From Agrobacterium cucumeris (lineage in GTDB: Bacteria; Pseudomonadota; Alphaproteobacteria; Rhizobiales; Rhizobiaceae): 64,000 nt of DNA. The stretch spans positions 868,001 to 932,000 of the forward strand of contig NZ_CP080388.1 in assembly GCF_030036535.1 (NCBI RefSeq). The letters are read 5' to 3'. Shown in pieces: positions 44,046 through 56,204 of this stretch. A model generated the notes under the pieces. It had not been told where the DNA came from, searched no databases, and saw nothing but the letters and a program-made list of their open reading frames with translations. A program made the position numbers and the translations under genes. Numbering within the stretch: the stretch's first letter is position 1; each line of letters begins with the position of its first letter.

Positions 44046-45254
44046 TCAGGCCGCAACCGGCTTTTCCAGAAGTGCCTTCAGCGAAGCCTCGGCTTCCACC
44101 GAGCGTTCCGAACGTTCGATGAAACCACCACCGTAAACGCGGGCATCCGCGCCCGGCGCTGAATAGAGCACGCAGGCCTGGCCCGGGGCGACGCCGGCTT
44201 CGCCGGTCATCAGATCCACATAGATGCCATTTTCGTCGGCATGCAGCACCGCTTCGGTTGGTGGGCGCGTGGAGCGCACTTTGGCGAAGCAGGCAAAACC
44301 CTGCCCGGCGTCGACAGCCAGTTCGCCGTCACCCAGCCAGTTCATGTCACGCAGATAGACGCGGCGGGTTTCCAGCGCTTCGCGGGGGCCAACAATAACA
44401 CGGCGGCCACGCGCATCGAGATGCACGACGTAGAGAGGCTCCCCGGTGGCAACACCGATGCCACGACGCTGGCCGATCGTATAATGCACGATACCATCAT
44501 GGCGGCCGAGCACACGACCATCCAGATGCACGATATCGCCGGCCAGAGCCGCATTCGGCTTCAGCTTGTTGATGATATCGGTATATTTGCCCTGCGGCAC
44601 GAAACAGATGTCCTGGCTGTCGGCCTTCTTGGCAACGACGAGCCCCATATCTTCCGCCAGCGCCCTCGTTTCGGCCTTGGAGAGGCCACCCAGCGGAAAG
44701 CGCAGATAGTCGATCTGCTCCTGTGTGGTGGCGAACAGGAACCAGCTCTGGTCGCGGTCGCTATCGATCGGGCGATAAAGCGCTCGGCGGCCCGGCTGGC
44801 CAGACACGGGATTGGGGCGTGAGCGGATATAATGGCCGGTTGCCAGCGCATCAGCGCCGAGTTCCTGCGCTGTGGCGAGCAGATCGGCAAATTTTACCGT
44901 CTGGTTGCAGGCAACGCAGGGGATCGGCGTTTCTCCCATTGCATAGGCTTCGGCAAAAGGATTGATGACGGTTTCACGGAACCGCGCTTCGTAATCCAGC
45001 ACATAATGCGGAATACCCAGCGTTTCGCAGACCCTGCGCGCATCATCAATATCCTGCCCCGCGCAACAGGAACCGGCGCGGTGCACGGCAGCACCATGGT
45101 CATAGAGCTGGAGCGTAATGCCAAGGACATCATAGCCCTCGCGCTTGAGGATACCGGCCACAACCGAAGAATCGACGCCACCGGACATGGCGACAACGAT
45201 CCGGGTATCTTCCGGCCTCTTGTCAAAATCGAGCGTATTCACGTTTTTTCCCAT
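44046..45254 (-). CDS. mnmA: tRNA-specific 2-thiouridylase MnmA
   Basis: MnmA makes 2-thiouridine at U34 of tRNA-Glu, -Gln and -Lys, using ATP and sulfur passed along by a sulfur relay. The 402-residue protein has the PP-loop SGGVDSS (24-30), the catalytic cysteines in PCVACNQ (Cys113/Cys116) and DSQDICFV, and the C-terminal domains typical of the enzyme. Its ribosome-binding site is weak. It lies upstream of the CAT-anticodon tRNA on the same strand and follows a 197-base gap after opgC. Confidence 0.97.
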   Translation of the reverse strand: MGKNVNTLDFDKRPEDTRIVVAMSGGVDSSVVAGILKREGYDVLGITLQLYDHGAAVHRAGSCCAGQDIDDARRVCETLGIPHYVLDYEARFRETVINPFAEAYAMGETPIPCVACNQTVKFADLLATAQELGADALATGHYIRSRPNPVSGQPGRRALYRPIDSDRDQSWFLFATTQEQIDYLRFPLGGLSKAETRALAEDMGLVVAKKADSQDICFVPQGKYTDIINKLKPNAALAGDIVHLDGRVLGRHDGIVHYTIGQRRGIGVATGEPLYVVHLDARGRRVIVGPREALETRRVYLRDMNWLGDGELAVDAGQGFACFAKVRSTRPPTEAVLHADENGIYVDLMTGEAGVAPGQACVLYSAPGADARVYGGGFIERSERSVEAEASLKALLEKPVAA

Positions 45255-45396
45255 CGTCAGTCATAACGGGGGTAAAGGCCCCGCCGCCTGTCGGTCATCC
45301 GCCGCGTGGGCATCAGCCGGAAAAACCGGACTGTCCTGCGCCGCCATCCTGCGGATTTAAGGGCTGCATATAGAAAGGAATGGCCGCGCACGCAAG

Positions 45397-45420
45397 TACG
45401 GGGCGGAAAACCGCCCCGTA
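45397..45420. terminator. Perfect GC-rich hairpin after opgC
   Basis: TACGGGGCGG and its complement CCGCCCCGTA enclose AAAA. It lies 32 bases past the opgC stop (minus strand) and precedes mnmA; it has only a weak T tract. Confidence 0.5.
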
Positions 45421-45451
45421 AAGCCCTCAGACACCGGAAATAGTGGTGGTG

Positions 45452-46642
45452 TTAAGCGCCAGCCGTTTTCTGGCCGCTGCTGCCGATCCACTTGTCGCGC
45501 TCCCGCCACAGAGCCGGCAACGCCAGCAGTCCGATGGCCGTGAAGGCAATCAGCGTCTTGCTGACCTGCGACAGTTCCGCCGTGCGGCCATCAAGATAAT
45601 AGACGCCGTAGACGATCGCCACGTGCCAGACATAGACCTGCAGCGAATGGCGGCCGAGCAATTGCAGGAACTTCAACGACAGCACCCAGATCACGCCTTC
45701 GGCAATGGAGCGCACGAGCGGGTTGTGATGCTTCGGGCCGGCAATCACCAGCCAGGTCAGGCCGACGCCGACGGCGAGGAAGTTGATGAGATAGACGGGG
45801 CCGAAATCGGCGCGGATTTCCATGGTGGAGAACTTGCCCATCATGAATTCCGGCATCAGGCCCCATGCCGTGGCGATGCGCAGCGGCAGGAAGAACAGGC
45901 AGATAAGCAGCGCGGCCTTAGGCAACCACGTATGCTGCGGCGAGAAGATCGCCTTCCACGGAATACGGTTCTGCGCCGTCATCGCACCCATCACCAGTGC
46001 CGAATAGAACACCAGCTGCCAGCCCAGCAGGTTGAAGCTGACGCGAATGCCCTGCTCATCCGCACCCTTGACGAGTTCGTTGAGCGGCGTCGTGACGATC
46101 TGCTGCAGGCCAAGCTGGCCAGCCATCCAGACCAGCAGGGAGCCGGCCATGACATAAGCCCACTTGCCATCAAGGCAGAGCTTCACGAGGATCGGCGCAA
46201 ACAGCATGTAGACGATGTACTGCGGCAAGATATCCATGAAGGTCGGCTGGAAGAGGAATGTCGCAATGGCAGCGAGACGCAGCGGATCGTCGAAGGTCGT
46301 CATGCCGAGCCAGTTGTACCAGATGTAAGGCGCATGCGGGATGACCATGCGGAAGAACAGCACGGCAATGACAAGGCCCATCGCGTAGCGATAAAGCTCC
46401 ATCGCCCGGTTCCAGATCATCTGCTTGCCGGCGTCATAACCATATTTCATCATCTTGCGGGCATAGACCATGCCGATCAGGAGACCGGACAGGAACACGA
46501 AGCCCTGCGCGTCCTCGACAAAGGCAAACTGCCGGTGATTGACTTCCACCAGCCAGAAGCCGCCGGCAAACACCAGATGGTTGATCAGCATGAAAACGAG
46601 GAAGTAACCACGCATCCCGTCGATCAGGTCAAAGCGTTTCAT
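45452..46642 (-). CDS. opgC: OpgC-type membrane acyltransferase (glucan succinylation)
   Basis: OpgC adds succinyl groups to osmoregulated periplasmic glucans, in rhizobia cyclic beta-1,2-glucan. The 396-residue protein has about ten transmembrane helices and begins MKRFDLIDGMRGYFLVFMLINH, as in OpgC. HSLQVYVWHVAIVYG, near the C-terminus, is a conserved segment. The start at 46642 has GGAGAG upstream; a longer frame is soluble and proline-rich and is rejected. A gap of about 500 bases separates it from the next gene. Confidence 0.93.
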   Translation of the reverse strand: MKRFDLIDGMRGYFLVFMLINHLVFAGGFWLVEVNHRQFAFVEDAQGFVFLSGLLIGMVYARKMMKYGYDAGKQMIWNRAMELYRYAMGLVIAVLFFRMVIPHAPYIWYNWLGMTTFDDPLRLAAIATFLFQPTFMDILPQYIVYMLFAPILVKLCLDGKWAYVMAGSLLVWMAGQLGLQQIVTTPLNELVKGADEQGIRVSFNLLGWQLVFYSALVMGAMTAQNRIPWKAIFSPQHTWLPKAALLICLFFLPLRIATAWGLMPEFMMGKFSTMEIRADFGPVYLINFLAVGVGLTWLVIAGPKHHNPLVRSIAEGVIWVLSLKFLQLLGRHSLQVYVWHVAIVYGVYYLDGRTAELSQVSKTLIAFTAIGLLALPALWRERDKWIGSSGQKTAGA

Positions 46643-47080
46643 CTCGATAGCTCTCCGTTCTCTCACAGGGCCTGCGTTGCCCGGCCACCCAGCCCGGCGT
46701 GCGGGAGGCGGGCCGGGGATTGGATTGTCAACGCTGTTTTGCGGCTGAGGTTCCCTTTCCAAAGCGGTTTAGAACCGACGCGAAAAGTCACATTGACGTG
46801 TATGCCCCGTGGTAGGACGCGCGGACTGAATGCCGGATGAATGAAAAAAGGCGATTCCGTGGAAGCACCGAGCCATGCGCAGACACGATGCCTTGGCAGT
46901 GAGCACGCAAACCCTTGCATGGCAGGGCGAGAGGCCAAGTCCGGATTTGTGGGTGCGGCAGATATCACCCGTTAGATTTATCAGCCTTTTTTTTGTGCCC
47001 CTGCCCTGCCCCCATCTGCGCCCGGGGCACAACCCGAATCAACGCCGAAATCGGCGATATCGCTGATCCTGACAAACGAA
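46643..47080. other. Gap between Tim44-like gene and opgC
   Basis: About 440 bases with no frame, tRNA or recognised RNA that I can support. It includes a run of eight T residues near 46984 and a GC-rich stretch near 46685-46720. The left part should hold the opgC promoter. A small RNA is possible because of the low coding potential, but nothing specific supports it. Confidence 0.4.
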
Positions 47081-47107
47081 AGCCCGGAGGTTGGTAACCT
47101 CCGGGCT
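47081..47107 (-). terminator. Terminator after the Tim44-like gene
   Basis: AGCCCGGAGGTT and AACCTCCGGGCT form a 12-bp perfect stem with a 3-base loop; on the minus strand it is followed by TTTCGTTTG. It lies 31 bases past the stop at 47139. Confidence 0.85.
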
Positions 47108-47138
47108 GTTCAGTCTAGAAATGAAACTCGCTCTCGCC

Positions 47139-48218
47139 TCAGGCGGCGGCCTGAATGGCGGCGACCTGCCAGTTGTCGTTGCCGCCACGGCGCACGAAGG
47201 TCCACATTTCCACCGCTTCGGAAGGCTTGTGCTCGTCACCCTCGATAACCTTGCCCGAGGTGCGATCGCGCATGATGTCGATGGCGGAGTAGCGCATGGC
47301 CACCGTCGCATAGTCCTGGCCTTCTTCGTGCCAGGCTTCGGCAACATCGCCCTGCAGTAGTGTCACGTCGCGGACGTCGTTTTTCACACCGCTCGTGGCA
47401 TTGTCGCTCAGTTCCTCGGCGAGATAGGACATGGCTTCCGGCGTCGTCAGCTTGCGCAACGTGCCGTAATCCTCTGCAGCATAGGCGGACTGGACGTCTT
47501 CCAGCATTTTCTGGAAGGTTTCGAGGTCGCCCTGGGTGATGCCGATCTCGTCACCTTCGGAAACGGCGTTCTCGTGCGCCACCGGCTTGGCCGCTGCCGC
47601 TGTGACTGCCGCCGCACCGCCCGTAGCACCGGCGAGAGCGCCGATCTTCGGGATTTTGAACGAGGATGCGGAAGGACCTGCCTGCGAGCCACCATTAAAG
47701 GACGAACCGGAATGATCCGTGCGCTGCGAGCCGCCGGCTGCACCGTAAGCGGGCTGGCCCTGACGGCGCGATGCGAAGAAACGCATGGCGAGCATCACCA
47801 GACCACCGATAAGCAGTACCTGCATCAGCATGCCGAAGAAACCGGCCATACCGCCAAAACCGCCGCCCATCAGCATGCCGAACAGGCCGCCCATCAACAG
47901 GCCGCCCATAAGACCACCCATCATGCCGCCAAACAGGCCACGGCTCTGCTGCGGGGCCGCCTGCGCACCGGGGCGCGCCGGCTGGGCAGCGTTGGGCGCC
48001 GCCTGGTTGGTATTGGGGGTCATGCTGCGATTAATTGGCGCGGTCTGGCCCGGCGCAGTGGTGGTCGCAGGTGGTGCGGAGTATGTCCGCGTACCACGGC
48101 TGCCGAAACCACCGCCGGCACGGCGTGCCTCGGCCATATCAACCGCCACGAAAGACACCGCGATACCAAGTGCGGCGACTGCGAACAAACCCTTGAAGCG
48201 CCGAAAGGCAGCAAACAT
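47139..48218 (-). CDS. Tim44-like domain membrane protein
   Basis: The 359-residue protein has an N-terminal signal or membrane segment (MFAAFRRFKGLFAVAALGIAVSFVAVDMAEA), a Pro/Ala/Thr/Gln-rich region, a striking Gly/Met-rich hydrophobic block of about 45 residues (RGLFGGMMGGLMGGLLMGG onward) followed by a helix FGMLMQVLLIGGLVMLAM, and a C-terminal Tim44/MmsF-type domain (ITQGDLETFQKMLEDVQSAYAAEDYGTLRKLTTPEAMSYL). Its role is unknown; the bacterial Tim44-like domain is thought to act in membrane assembly. The start at 48218 has AGGAG upstream. Confidence 0.9.
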   Translation of the reverse strand: MFAAFRRFKGLFAVAALGIAVSFVAVDMAEARRAGGGFGSRGTRTYSAPPATTTAPGQTAPINRSMTPNTNQAAPNAAQPARPGAQAAPQQSRGLFGGMMGGLMGGLLMGGLFGMLMGGGFGGMAGFFGMLMQVLLIGGLVMLAMRFFASRRQGQPAYGAAGGSQRTDHSGSSFNGGSQAGPSASSFKIPKIGALAGATGGAAAVTAAAAKPVAHENAVSEGDEIGITQGDLETFQKMLEDVQSAYAAEDYGTLRKLTTPEAMSYLAEELSDNATSGVKNDVRDVTLLQGDVAEAWHEEGQDYATVAMRYSAIDIMRDRTSGKVIEGDEHKPSEAVEMWTFVRRGGNDNWQVAAIQAAA

Positions 48219-48379
48219 CACTATCTCCTGTTGGCCGCCCTCCCATGAGCAGCATCTCAGCAGGCGATATAGCAACTCATGATCATCATTTTTAGACCAC
48301 TCGGCTTAAATTTTTCGTGATATGCAACCGAAACGCGAGACAGACGCGTATTGCCATAAAATCCGTGGCCGAAAAACCG

Positions 48380-48412
48380 AAAAACCCGGAACAGGGTTTC
48401 CCCTGAACCGGG
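48380..48412 (-). terminator. Terminator of the serC-serA unit
   Basis: CCCGG...CAGGG TTTC CCCTG...CCGGG is a hairpin with a 2x2 internal loop; on the minus strand it is followed by TTTTTCGGTTTTTCGG. It lies 32 bases past the serA stop. Confidence 0.8.
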
Positions 48413-48443
48413 CCTTATTGTCCCCTTGGGAGGAACGATAAGA

Positions 48444-50039
48444 TCAGTCGACGTTGAACATCAGCGGCTTGACCTGGCGGATCGCCGGGTTGGCGCGCAG
48501 CTTGTCCAGCACCGTTTCGGAAACCGGACCATCGACATAAAGCAGCGCGATGGCGTCACCGGCTTCCTTTTCACGGCCGAGCTGGAAGTTGGCGATGTTG
48601 ACGCCAGCCTCGCCGAGCGTGGTGCCCATGAAGCCGATCATGCCGGGAACGTCGGTGTTGGTGATGTAGATCATGTGCGATCCGACATCGGCATCCATGT
48701 TGATGTTCTTGATCTGGATGAAGCGCGGCTTGCCATCCGAAAACACCGTGCCGGCAACCGAGCGGATCTGGTTTTCCGTCTTGACCGTCAGCTTGATATA
48801 GCCGTCGTAAACGCCGGTCTTGTCGCGCTTGACTTCGGAAAGGATGATGCCCTTTTCCTTGATCATGACAGGAGCCGAAACCATGTTCACGTCAGCCACC
48901 TGGCTGCGGATCAGGCCGGCCAGCAATGCACTGGTCAATGCCTTGGTGTTCATGTTGGCGGTTGCGCCATCATAGAGGATTTCGATTTCCTTGGTGGCGC
49001 TTTCCTGCACCTGACCGACGAAGGAGCCGAGAACATCCGCAAGACGGATGAAAGGCCTCAGGCGCGGCGCCTCATCAGCCGTGATCGACGGCATGTTGAT
49101 GGCGTTGGAGACGGCACCCTTGACGAGATAATCCGACATCTGCTCGGCAACCTGCAGGGCGACATTTTCCTGTGCTTCCGTGGTCGAAGCGCCGAGATGC
49201 GGCGTGCAGACGACGTTTGGCAGGCCGAAAAGCGGGCTTTCAGTGGCTGGTTCGACTTCGAACACGTCGAAACCGGCACCGGCGACATGGCCGGACTTGA
49301 TGGCTTCGGCAAGCGCTGCTTCATCCACCAGACCGCCACGGGCGCAGTTGACGATACGAACGCCCTTCTTGGTCTTGGCAAGGTTTTCAGCGTTGAGGAT
49401 GCCGCGTGTCTTGTCGGTCATCGGCACATGCAGGGTGATGAAGTCGGCCTGCGCCAGCAGCTCGTCCAGCTCGACCTTGGTGACGCCCATTTCCTGCGCG
49501 CGCTCCGGCGAGAGGAAGGGGTCGTAGGCCAGAACATGCATCTTCAAGCCCAAGGCACGCGAGCAGACGATGCCGCCGATATTGCCGGCACCGATGACGC
49601 CGAGCGTCTTGCCGGTGATTTCGACACCCATGAATTTCGATTTTTCCCACTTGCCGGCCTGCGTGGAGCTATCGGCTGCCGGAAGCTGGCGCGCGACTGC
49701 GAACATCAGCGCAATCGCATGTTCGGCCGTGGTGATGGAGTTGCCGAACGGCGTGTTCATGACGATGATACCGCGGCGCGAGGCTGCCGGAATATCGACA
49801 TTGTCGACACCGATGCCGGCGCGGCCGATGACCTTGAGGTTGGTCGCAGCCTCGATCAGCTTTTCTGTCGCCTTGGTGGCGGAGCGGATGGCCAGGCCAT
49901 CGTAATTGCCGATGATTTCGGCAAGCTTGTCCTTGTCCTTGCCGAGCTTCGGCTGGAAATCGACTTCGACGCCACGATCACGGAAAATCTGGACGGCGGT
50001 TTCCGACAGTTCGTCGGATACGAGTACGCGAGGTGCCAT
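48444..50039 (-). CDS. serA: D-3-phosphoglycerate dehydrogenase
   Basis: SerA oxidises 3-phosphoglycerate, the committed step of serine synthesis. The 531-residue protein has a NAD-binding motif (GVIGAGNIGGIVCSRALG), the catalytic Arg in NCARGGLV, Glu in FEVEPATES and His in CTPHLGAST, then an ASB domain and a C-terminal ACT domain (TDVPGMIGFMGTTLGEAGVNIANFQLGR). It follows serC by about 85 bases on the same strand. Confidence 0.98.
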   Translation of the reverse strand: MAPRVLVSDELSETAVQIFRDRGVEVDFQPKLGKDKDKLAEIIGNYDGLAIRSATKATEKLIEAATNLKVIGRAGIGVDNVDIPAASRRGIIVMNTPFGNSITTAEHAIALMFAVARQLPAADSSTQAGKWEKSKFMGVEITGKTLGVIGAGNIGGIVCSRALGLKMHVLAYDPFLSPERAQEMGVTKVELDELLAQADFITLHVPMTDKTRGILNAENLAKTKKGVRIVNCARGGLVDEAALAEAIKSGHVAGAGFDVFEVEPATESPLFGLPNVVCTPHLGASTTEAQENVALQVAEQMSDYLVKGAVSNAINMPSITADEAPRLRPFIRLADVLGSFVGQVQESATKEIEILYDGATANMNTKALTSALLAGLIRSQVADVNMVSAPVMIKEKGIILSEVKRDKTGVYDGYIKLTVKTENQIRSVAGTVFSDGKPRFIQIKNINMDADVGSHMIYITNTDVPGMIGFMGTTLGEAGVNIANFQLGREKEAGDAIALLYVDGPVSETVLDKLRANPAIRQVKPLMFNVD

Positions 50040-50124
50040 GGTTTACGGGCTCCTTGGAGGAAACGATTGAGATGTGCGAATGGAGAATGCGCGGCCCTGC
50101 ATCAGCGCAGGGCCGGTATCAAAA

Positions 50125-51303
50125 TCAGGCGGCAGCCTTGGAAAGTGCTGCCTTCTGCGTCTGGTAAGCCCAGGCGAGCCAGGGCATGACGGCTTCCATA
50201 TCGGCCGTCTCGATGGTGGCGCCGGCCCAGATGCGCAGACCGGACGGTGCGTCACGGTAAGCGCCGATATCGAGCGCGACATTTTCCTTCTCGAGCAGGG
50301 CAACAACGCCCTTGGCGAAGTCGGCCTGTGCGGCCGCATCCAGCGCCTGTACCTCGGGATCGACGATCTTCAGGCAGACGGAGGTGTTGGAGCGGGTTTC
50401 CGGCTTGACGGCCAGGTTGGCGATCCAGTCATTCTTCTCGATGAAGTCGTAGATGACCTTGGCATTGGCATCGGCACGGCCGATCAGCGCCTTAAGGCCA
50501 CCAAGGTTCTTCGCCCACAGCAACGCATCAATATAGTCTTCAACGCAAAGCATGGACGGCGTGTTGATGGTTTCGCCGGTGAAGATGCCTTCGATCAGCT
50601 TGCCGCCAGAGACCATGCGGAAGATTTTCGGCAGTGGCCATGTCGGCGAATAGCTCAGCAGGCGCTCAACAGCACGGGGCGAAAGGATGATGACGCCGTG
50701 GCCGCCTTCACCGCCCAGAACCTTCTGCCAGGAGAAGGTGACGACGTCGAGTTTCGTAAAGTCCATGTCCTGTGCGAAGGCCGCCGAGGTGGCGTCGCAG
50801 ATCGTCAGGCCCTTGCGGTCAGCAGGAATGAAATCGGCATTGGCAACGCGGACGCCCGATGTCGTGCCGTTCCAGGTGAAGACGACATCACGGTCGAAAT
50901 CGACTTCGGCAAGGTTCGGCAGCAGGCCGTAATCGGCCTCGAATTTGCGGACGTCCTTCAGCTTCAGCTGCTTGACGACGTCGGTGACCCAGCCGGCGCC
51001 GAAGCTTTCCCAGGCGAGCATATCGACGCCACGTTCACCGAGCAGCGACCAGAGCGCCATTTCAACAGCGCCGGTATCGGATGCAGGAACGATGCCGATA
51101 CGATAATCGGCGGGGACGTTTAGAATTTCACGGGTAAGATCGATGGCCTGCTTCAGCTTGTCTTTGCCAACCTTGGCGCGATGCGAGCGACCGAGCGGTG
51201 CATCGGAGAGAGCATCTAGCGACCAACCGGGACGCTTCGAGCAGGGACCAGAAGAGAAATGCGTATTGCCCGGACGGAGGTCCGGCTTCACTATATCTGT
51301 CAT
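50125..51303 (-). CDS. serC: Phosphoserine aminotransferase
   Basis: SerC converts 3-phosphohydroxypyruvate to phosphoserine with PLP. The 392-residue enzyme begins [21 protein letters not shown], with the [11 protein letters not shown] opening of this alphaproteobacterial branch and the PLP Lys in [17 protein letters not shown]. serC-serA is a common rhizobial operon. Its upstream region carries a probable structured leader. Confidence 0.96.
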   Translation of the reverse strand: MTDIVKPDLRPGNTHFSSGPCSKRPGWSLDALSDAPLGRSHRAKVGKDKLKQAIDLTREILNVPADYRIGIVPASDTGAVEMALWSLLGERGVDMLAWESFGAGWVTDVVKQLKLKDVRKFEADYGLLPNLAEVDFDRDVVFTWNGTTSGVRVANADFIPADRKGLTICDATSAAFAQDMDFTKLDVVTFSWQKVLGGEGGHGVIILSPRAVERLLSYSPTWPLPKIFRMVSGGKLIEGIFTGETINTPSMLCVEDYIDALLWAKNLGGLKALIGRADANAKVIYDFIEKNDWIANLAVKPETRSNTSVCLKIVDPEVQALDAAAQADFAKGVVALLEKENVALDIGAYRDAPSGLRIWAGATIETADMEAVMPWLAWAYQTQKAALSKAAA

Positions 51304-51361
51304 TTGACTACCCTTTCAGATAGGCGCTCCACGTTAGGGTGGAGTGTCCTGACGCCGTTGC
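51304..51361 (-). promoter_or_regulatory. Probable serC-motif RNA leader
   Basis: On the minus strand, just before the serC ATG, an 18-nt hairpin CTCCAC-CCTAAC-GTGGAG is enclosed by GGCG (51353-51356) and CGCC (51323-51326), and the region ends in CTGAAAGGGTAGTC, which contains the AGGG ribosome-binding site. A 'serC motif' RNA was described upstream of serC in alphaproteobacteria; position and shape match, but I identified it from memory and cannot align it. Confidence 0.55.
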
Positions 51362-51459
51362 TATTCCTGTCATCGACCTCAGTCAAGCGGAATATGTCGC
51401 TACGCATGGAAATTTTAGTCCATATGCGTCACGCACCGCGTCAGATGCCGCCAAAAAAA

Positions 51460-51486
51460 CCGCCCGCACCTGAAGGATGCGGACGG
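51460..51486 (-). terminator. Terminator after the outer-membrane protein gene
   Basis: CCGTCCGCA and TGCGGGCGG arms (one G-T pair) enclose a 9-base loop; seven T residues follow on the minus strand. It lies 28 bases past the stop at 51514. Confidence 0.9.
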
Positions 51487-51513
51487 TTTGAAACTAGCAG
51501 TCTGGCGTGACGT

Positions 51514-52359
51514 TTATTTATAAACGGCAGGCTGCAGCGGAATATCGGCAGGCGGCATGTATTGTGCCGTATCGCAACCGTTGAAGACATAACGGCCGCC
51601 AACACGCACTTCATGCGAATAGAGACCCTTGTCACGGCCCGGACCGCCGCCGTTCTCATAACCGAACATGTCGCCCTTGTTGATGTGGCGGAAACGGTAA
51701 CCGATATCGGCCTTCAGGTTACAGGTGACGTCGATCGACGCACCTGCCATCAGGGCGTAAGCGAAGCGCCACTTGCCCTTGCCGCCGTGCTCGGTGGTCG
51801 GGTCGCAGCCGAGGCCATTAACGCTGCACGATGTGTTGCGCAGCTTATCCCACTTGACGTAAGAGCCACCGATACCACCACCGACATAAGGTGTGACACG
51901 GCCATAAGTGCCGAGATCGACATAGGCGTTGGCCATCAGCGTATAGGCTCTCAGCGAGCTCAGATCAGCCGAAACACAGCGACCGGGAACGGAGCCGCAG
52001 AAACCGCTTGTGGAGCCGCGGAAATCCGATTTTCCCATATAGTCGAAGGTTACGTCGCTGCGGAAATAGTTGTTGAACTGGTAACCGACACCGGCGCCAA
52101 CGACATAGCTGTCCTTGATATCAGCCGTATCAAAATCCTGCAGATAACCGCCAGGGCCGCCCTGATAATAGTGGGCACCGCGCAGTTTGTTGAAAGAATA
52201 GCCGACGTCGCCGCGCAGATACCAGCCGCTAGACTGCGTGATCTGAACTTCCGGCGCTTCGACATAGGCGGGTGCTGGTTCGGCTTGATAAAGGTCGGCG
52301 CCGACGGCGCTTGTGCCGGTCAGCAGAACGGCCAGAAATCCGGCCAGGGCGTTTTTCAT
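51514..52359 (-). CDS. Outer-membrane beta-barrel protein (Omp25/Omp31-like)
   Basis: The 281-residue protein has a signal peptide (MKNALAGFLAVLLTGTSAVGA, cleaved before DLYQAE) and alternating beta-strand segments (GWYLRGDVGYSFNK, DSYVVGAGVGYQFNNYFRSDVTFDYMG, TPYVGGGIGGSYVKWD, HEVRVGGRYVF) typical of rhizobial and Brucella Omp25/31-type porins. Unusually, it contains several cysteines (FCGSVPGRC, SCSVNGLGC) that could form disulfides in extracellular loops. GGAGTGGAAG precedes the ATG at 52359. Confidence 0.92.
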   Translation of the reverse strand: MKNALAGFLAVLLTGTSAVGADLYQAEPAPAYVEAPEVQITQSSGWYLRGDVGYSFNKLRGAHYYQGGPGGYLQDFDTADIKDSYVVGAGVGYQFNNYFRSDVTFDYMGKSDFRGSTSGFCGSVPGRCVSADLSSLRAYTLMANAYVDLGTYGRVTPYVGGGIGGSYVKWDKLRNTSCSVNGLGCDPTTEHGGKGKWRFAYALMAGASIDVTCNLKADIGYRFRHINKGDMFGYENGGGPGRDKGLYSHEVRVGGRYVFNGCDTAQYMPPADIPLQPAVYK

Positions 52360-52494
52360 GACTTCCACTCCAGAAGAGGCACGTGCGTTGCGGCAGCTGC
52401 CAGTGAACTGTTCAGTTCTGGAGAGTGGCGTAAAATGGTTAAGTCCCGATTAACCACGATCATTCACTATATTTATTAGCAAATACTCAAAGAA

Positions 52495-52520
52495 AAAGCC
52501 GGCTGGGAGGCCGGCTTTTG
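52495..52520 (-). terminator. Terminator after glmM
   Basis: AAGCCGGC and GCCGGCTT form a perfect stem with a short loop, followed by T residues on the minus strand; it lies 24 bases past the glmM stop. Confidence 0.85.
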
Positions 52521-52543
52521 TCTTTCGTTACTGTCGCGATAAC

Positions 52544-53896
52544 TCACGCGGCCGAGCGGGCGCTGGAGATGACGCCGACCAGATCGTTGACGATCTTTTC
52601 CACTTTCGCACTGTCGTCACCCTCCGCCATGACGCGGATCAGCGGCTCGGTGCCGGAAGGACGGATGACGAGGCGGCCATTATTGGCCAGCGCGCTTTCC
52701 GCATCGGCGATCGCCTGCAGCACGACCGGATTTTCCAGCGGCTTGCCGCCAGAAATGCGCACATTTTTCAAAAGCTGCGGCACCGGCTCGAACTTGCGGC
52801 ATACTTCGCTGACCGTGCGGCCGGAGCGCTTGACCTTGGCGAGAACCTGCAATGCCGCGACAAGACCATCACCGGTCGTGCCGTAATCCGACAATACGAT
52901 ATGGCCGGACTGCTCACCACCAACGTTGAAATTGTGGTTGCGCATATGCTCGACCACATAACGGTCGCCGACCTTGGTGCGGGCAAGGGTGAGGCCCTTG
53001 TCGCCGAGGAACCGTTCCAGGCCAAGGTTGGACATGACGGTTGCGACAATGCCGCCGCCGCGCAGCGTGTTATCGTCAGCCCAGCTATCGGCGATGACAG
53101 CCATCAGCTGGTCGCCGTCAACGATCTCACCGCGTTCATCGACGATGATGACACGATCCGCATCGCCATCGAGCGCGATGCCGATATCGGCCCGCACCTC
53201 ATGCACCTTTTTCTGCAGGGCTTCCGGATGGGTGGAGCCGCATTCGAGGTTGATATTGATGCCATTCGGCTCGTTGCCGATGGTGACCACCTCAGCGCCG
53301 AGTTCCCAGAGGGCGGCGGGAGCCACCTTGTAAGCTGCGCCATTGGCGCAGTCGATGGCGATCCGCAGGCCACTCAGCGTCACATCGCGCGGCAAAGTCC
53401 GTTTGACGAATTCGATATAGCGGTAAATATCGCCATCCACGCGCTTGGCGCGGCCGATTTCGCTCGGCTTCGCCAGCTGTGCGTAGATATCCTTGTCGAG
53501 AAGATCTTCGATCTCCAACTCCAGCTCGTCGGAAAGCTTGTATCCGTCAGGTCCAAAAAGCTTGATGCCATTATCGGAGAAGGGATTGTGCGATGCCGAG
53601 ATCATTACACCGATATCAGCGCGCAGCGACCGGGTGAGCATGGCGACGGCAGGCGTCGGAATAGGTCCGAGCAGGAAAACATCGAGGCCGGCTGCGGTGA
53701 AACCGGCAACCAGTGCGTTTTCCAGCATATAACCGGAAAGGCGGGTATCCTTGCCGATGACGACGCGATGGCGATGATGGCCACGGCGGAAGATCGTGCC
53801 GACCGCAATGCCCACACGCATCGCCAGATCCGGCGTCATGGGGAAGACGTTCGATTGTCCGCGGATACCATCGGTTCCGAAATAACGGCGTGCCAT
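52544..53896 (-). CDS. glmM: Phosphoglucosamine mutase
   Basis: GlmM interconverts glucosamine-6- and -1-phosphate for UDP-GlcNAc and cell-wall synthesis. The 450-residue protein begins [16 protein letters not shown], has the phosphoserine loop MISASHNPF with Ser102, the metal loop DGDADRVI and the sugar-binding GEQSGHIV. The C-terminal [15 protein letters not shown] binds phosphate. The start at 53896 has GGAGTT upstream. It follows ftsH, an order known from many bacteria. Confidence 0.98.
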   Translation of the reverse strand: MARRYFGTDGIRGQSNVFPMTPDLAMRVGIAVGTIFRRGHHRHRVVIGKDTRLSGYMLENALVAGFTAAGLDVFLLGPIPTPAVAMLTRSLRADIGVMISASHNPFSDNGIKLFGPDGYKLSDELELEIEDLLDKDIYAQLAKPSEIGRAKRVDGDIYRYIEFVKRTLPRDVTLSGLRIAIDCANGAAYKVAPAALWELGAEVVTIGNEPNGININLECGSTHPEALQKKVHEVRADIGIALDGDADRVIIVDERGEIVDGDQLMAVIADSWADDNTLRGGGIVATVMSNLGLERFLGDKGLTLARTKVGDRYVVEHMRNHNFNVGGEQSGHIVLSDYGTTGDGLVAALQVLAKVKRSGRTVSEVCRKFEPVPQLLKNVRISGGKPLENPVVLQAIADAESALANNGRLVIRPSGTEPLIRVMAEGDDSAKVEKIVNDLVGVISSARSAA

Positions 53897-54028
53897 TTGA
53901 ACTCCAAATCTTTCGAGCATTCCGGCAAATGTGAAAACAGCCGGAAGCGTTTTTGGCTAGATGCCACAAACCACGATAAACAGCACGTAAATTACCGCGA
54001 AAATGGCTTATATCTTGTTACCAAACTG

Positions 54029-54060
54029 AAAAGGCCACCCAGATTACCGGATGGCCTTTT
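54029..54060 (-). terminator. Terminator after ftsH
   Basis: AAAAGGCCAYCC arms pair on the minus strand and end in a TTTT tract; 25 bases past the ftsH stop. Confidence 0.8.
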
Positions 54061-54085
54061 ACAATAGCTTGCCTGATACAGGCGA

Positions 54086-56050
<1,965 letters not shown>

Positions 56051-56204
56051 CGAACTCCCCGAACTCACACGGACATATCTGCTGCCCGCTATTATGTGCC
56101 CCTAACATAAGGACGACATCTGCCGTTGCCAAGGCGAACGGCGTTATCTGATGCGTTTTGGTGTAAAAAGTATTCCAAGGCAATTCACGAAAAAGAGGCC
56201 CGAT

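Noticed and set aside
48426..50189. Plus-strand frame of 587 codons
   Set aside because: Antisense shadow of serA and of the serC end; rich in Arg/His/Asp with no recognisable domain.
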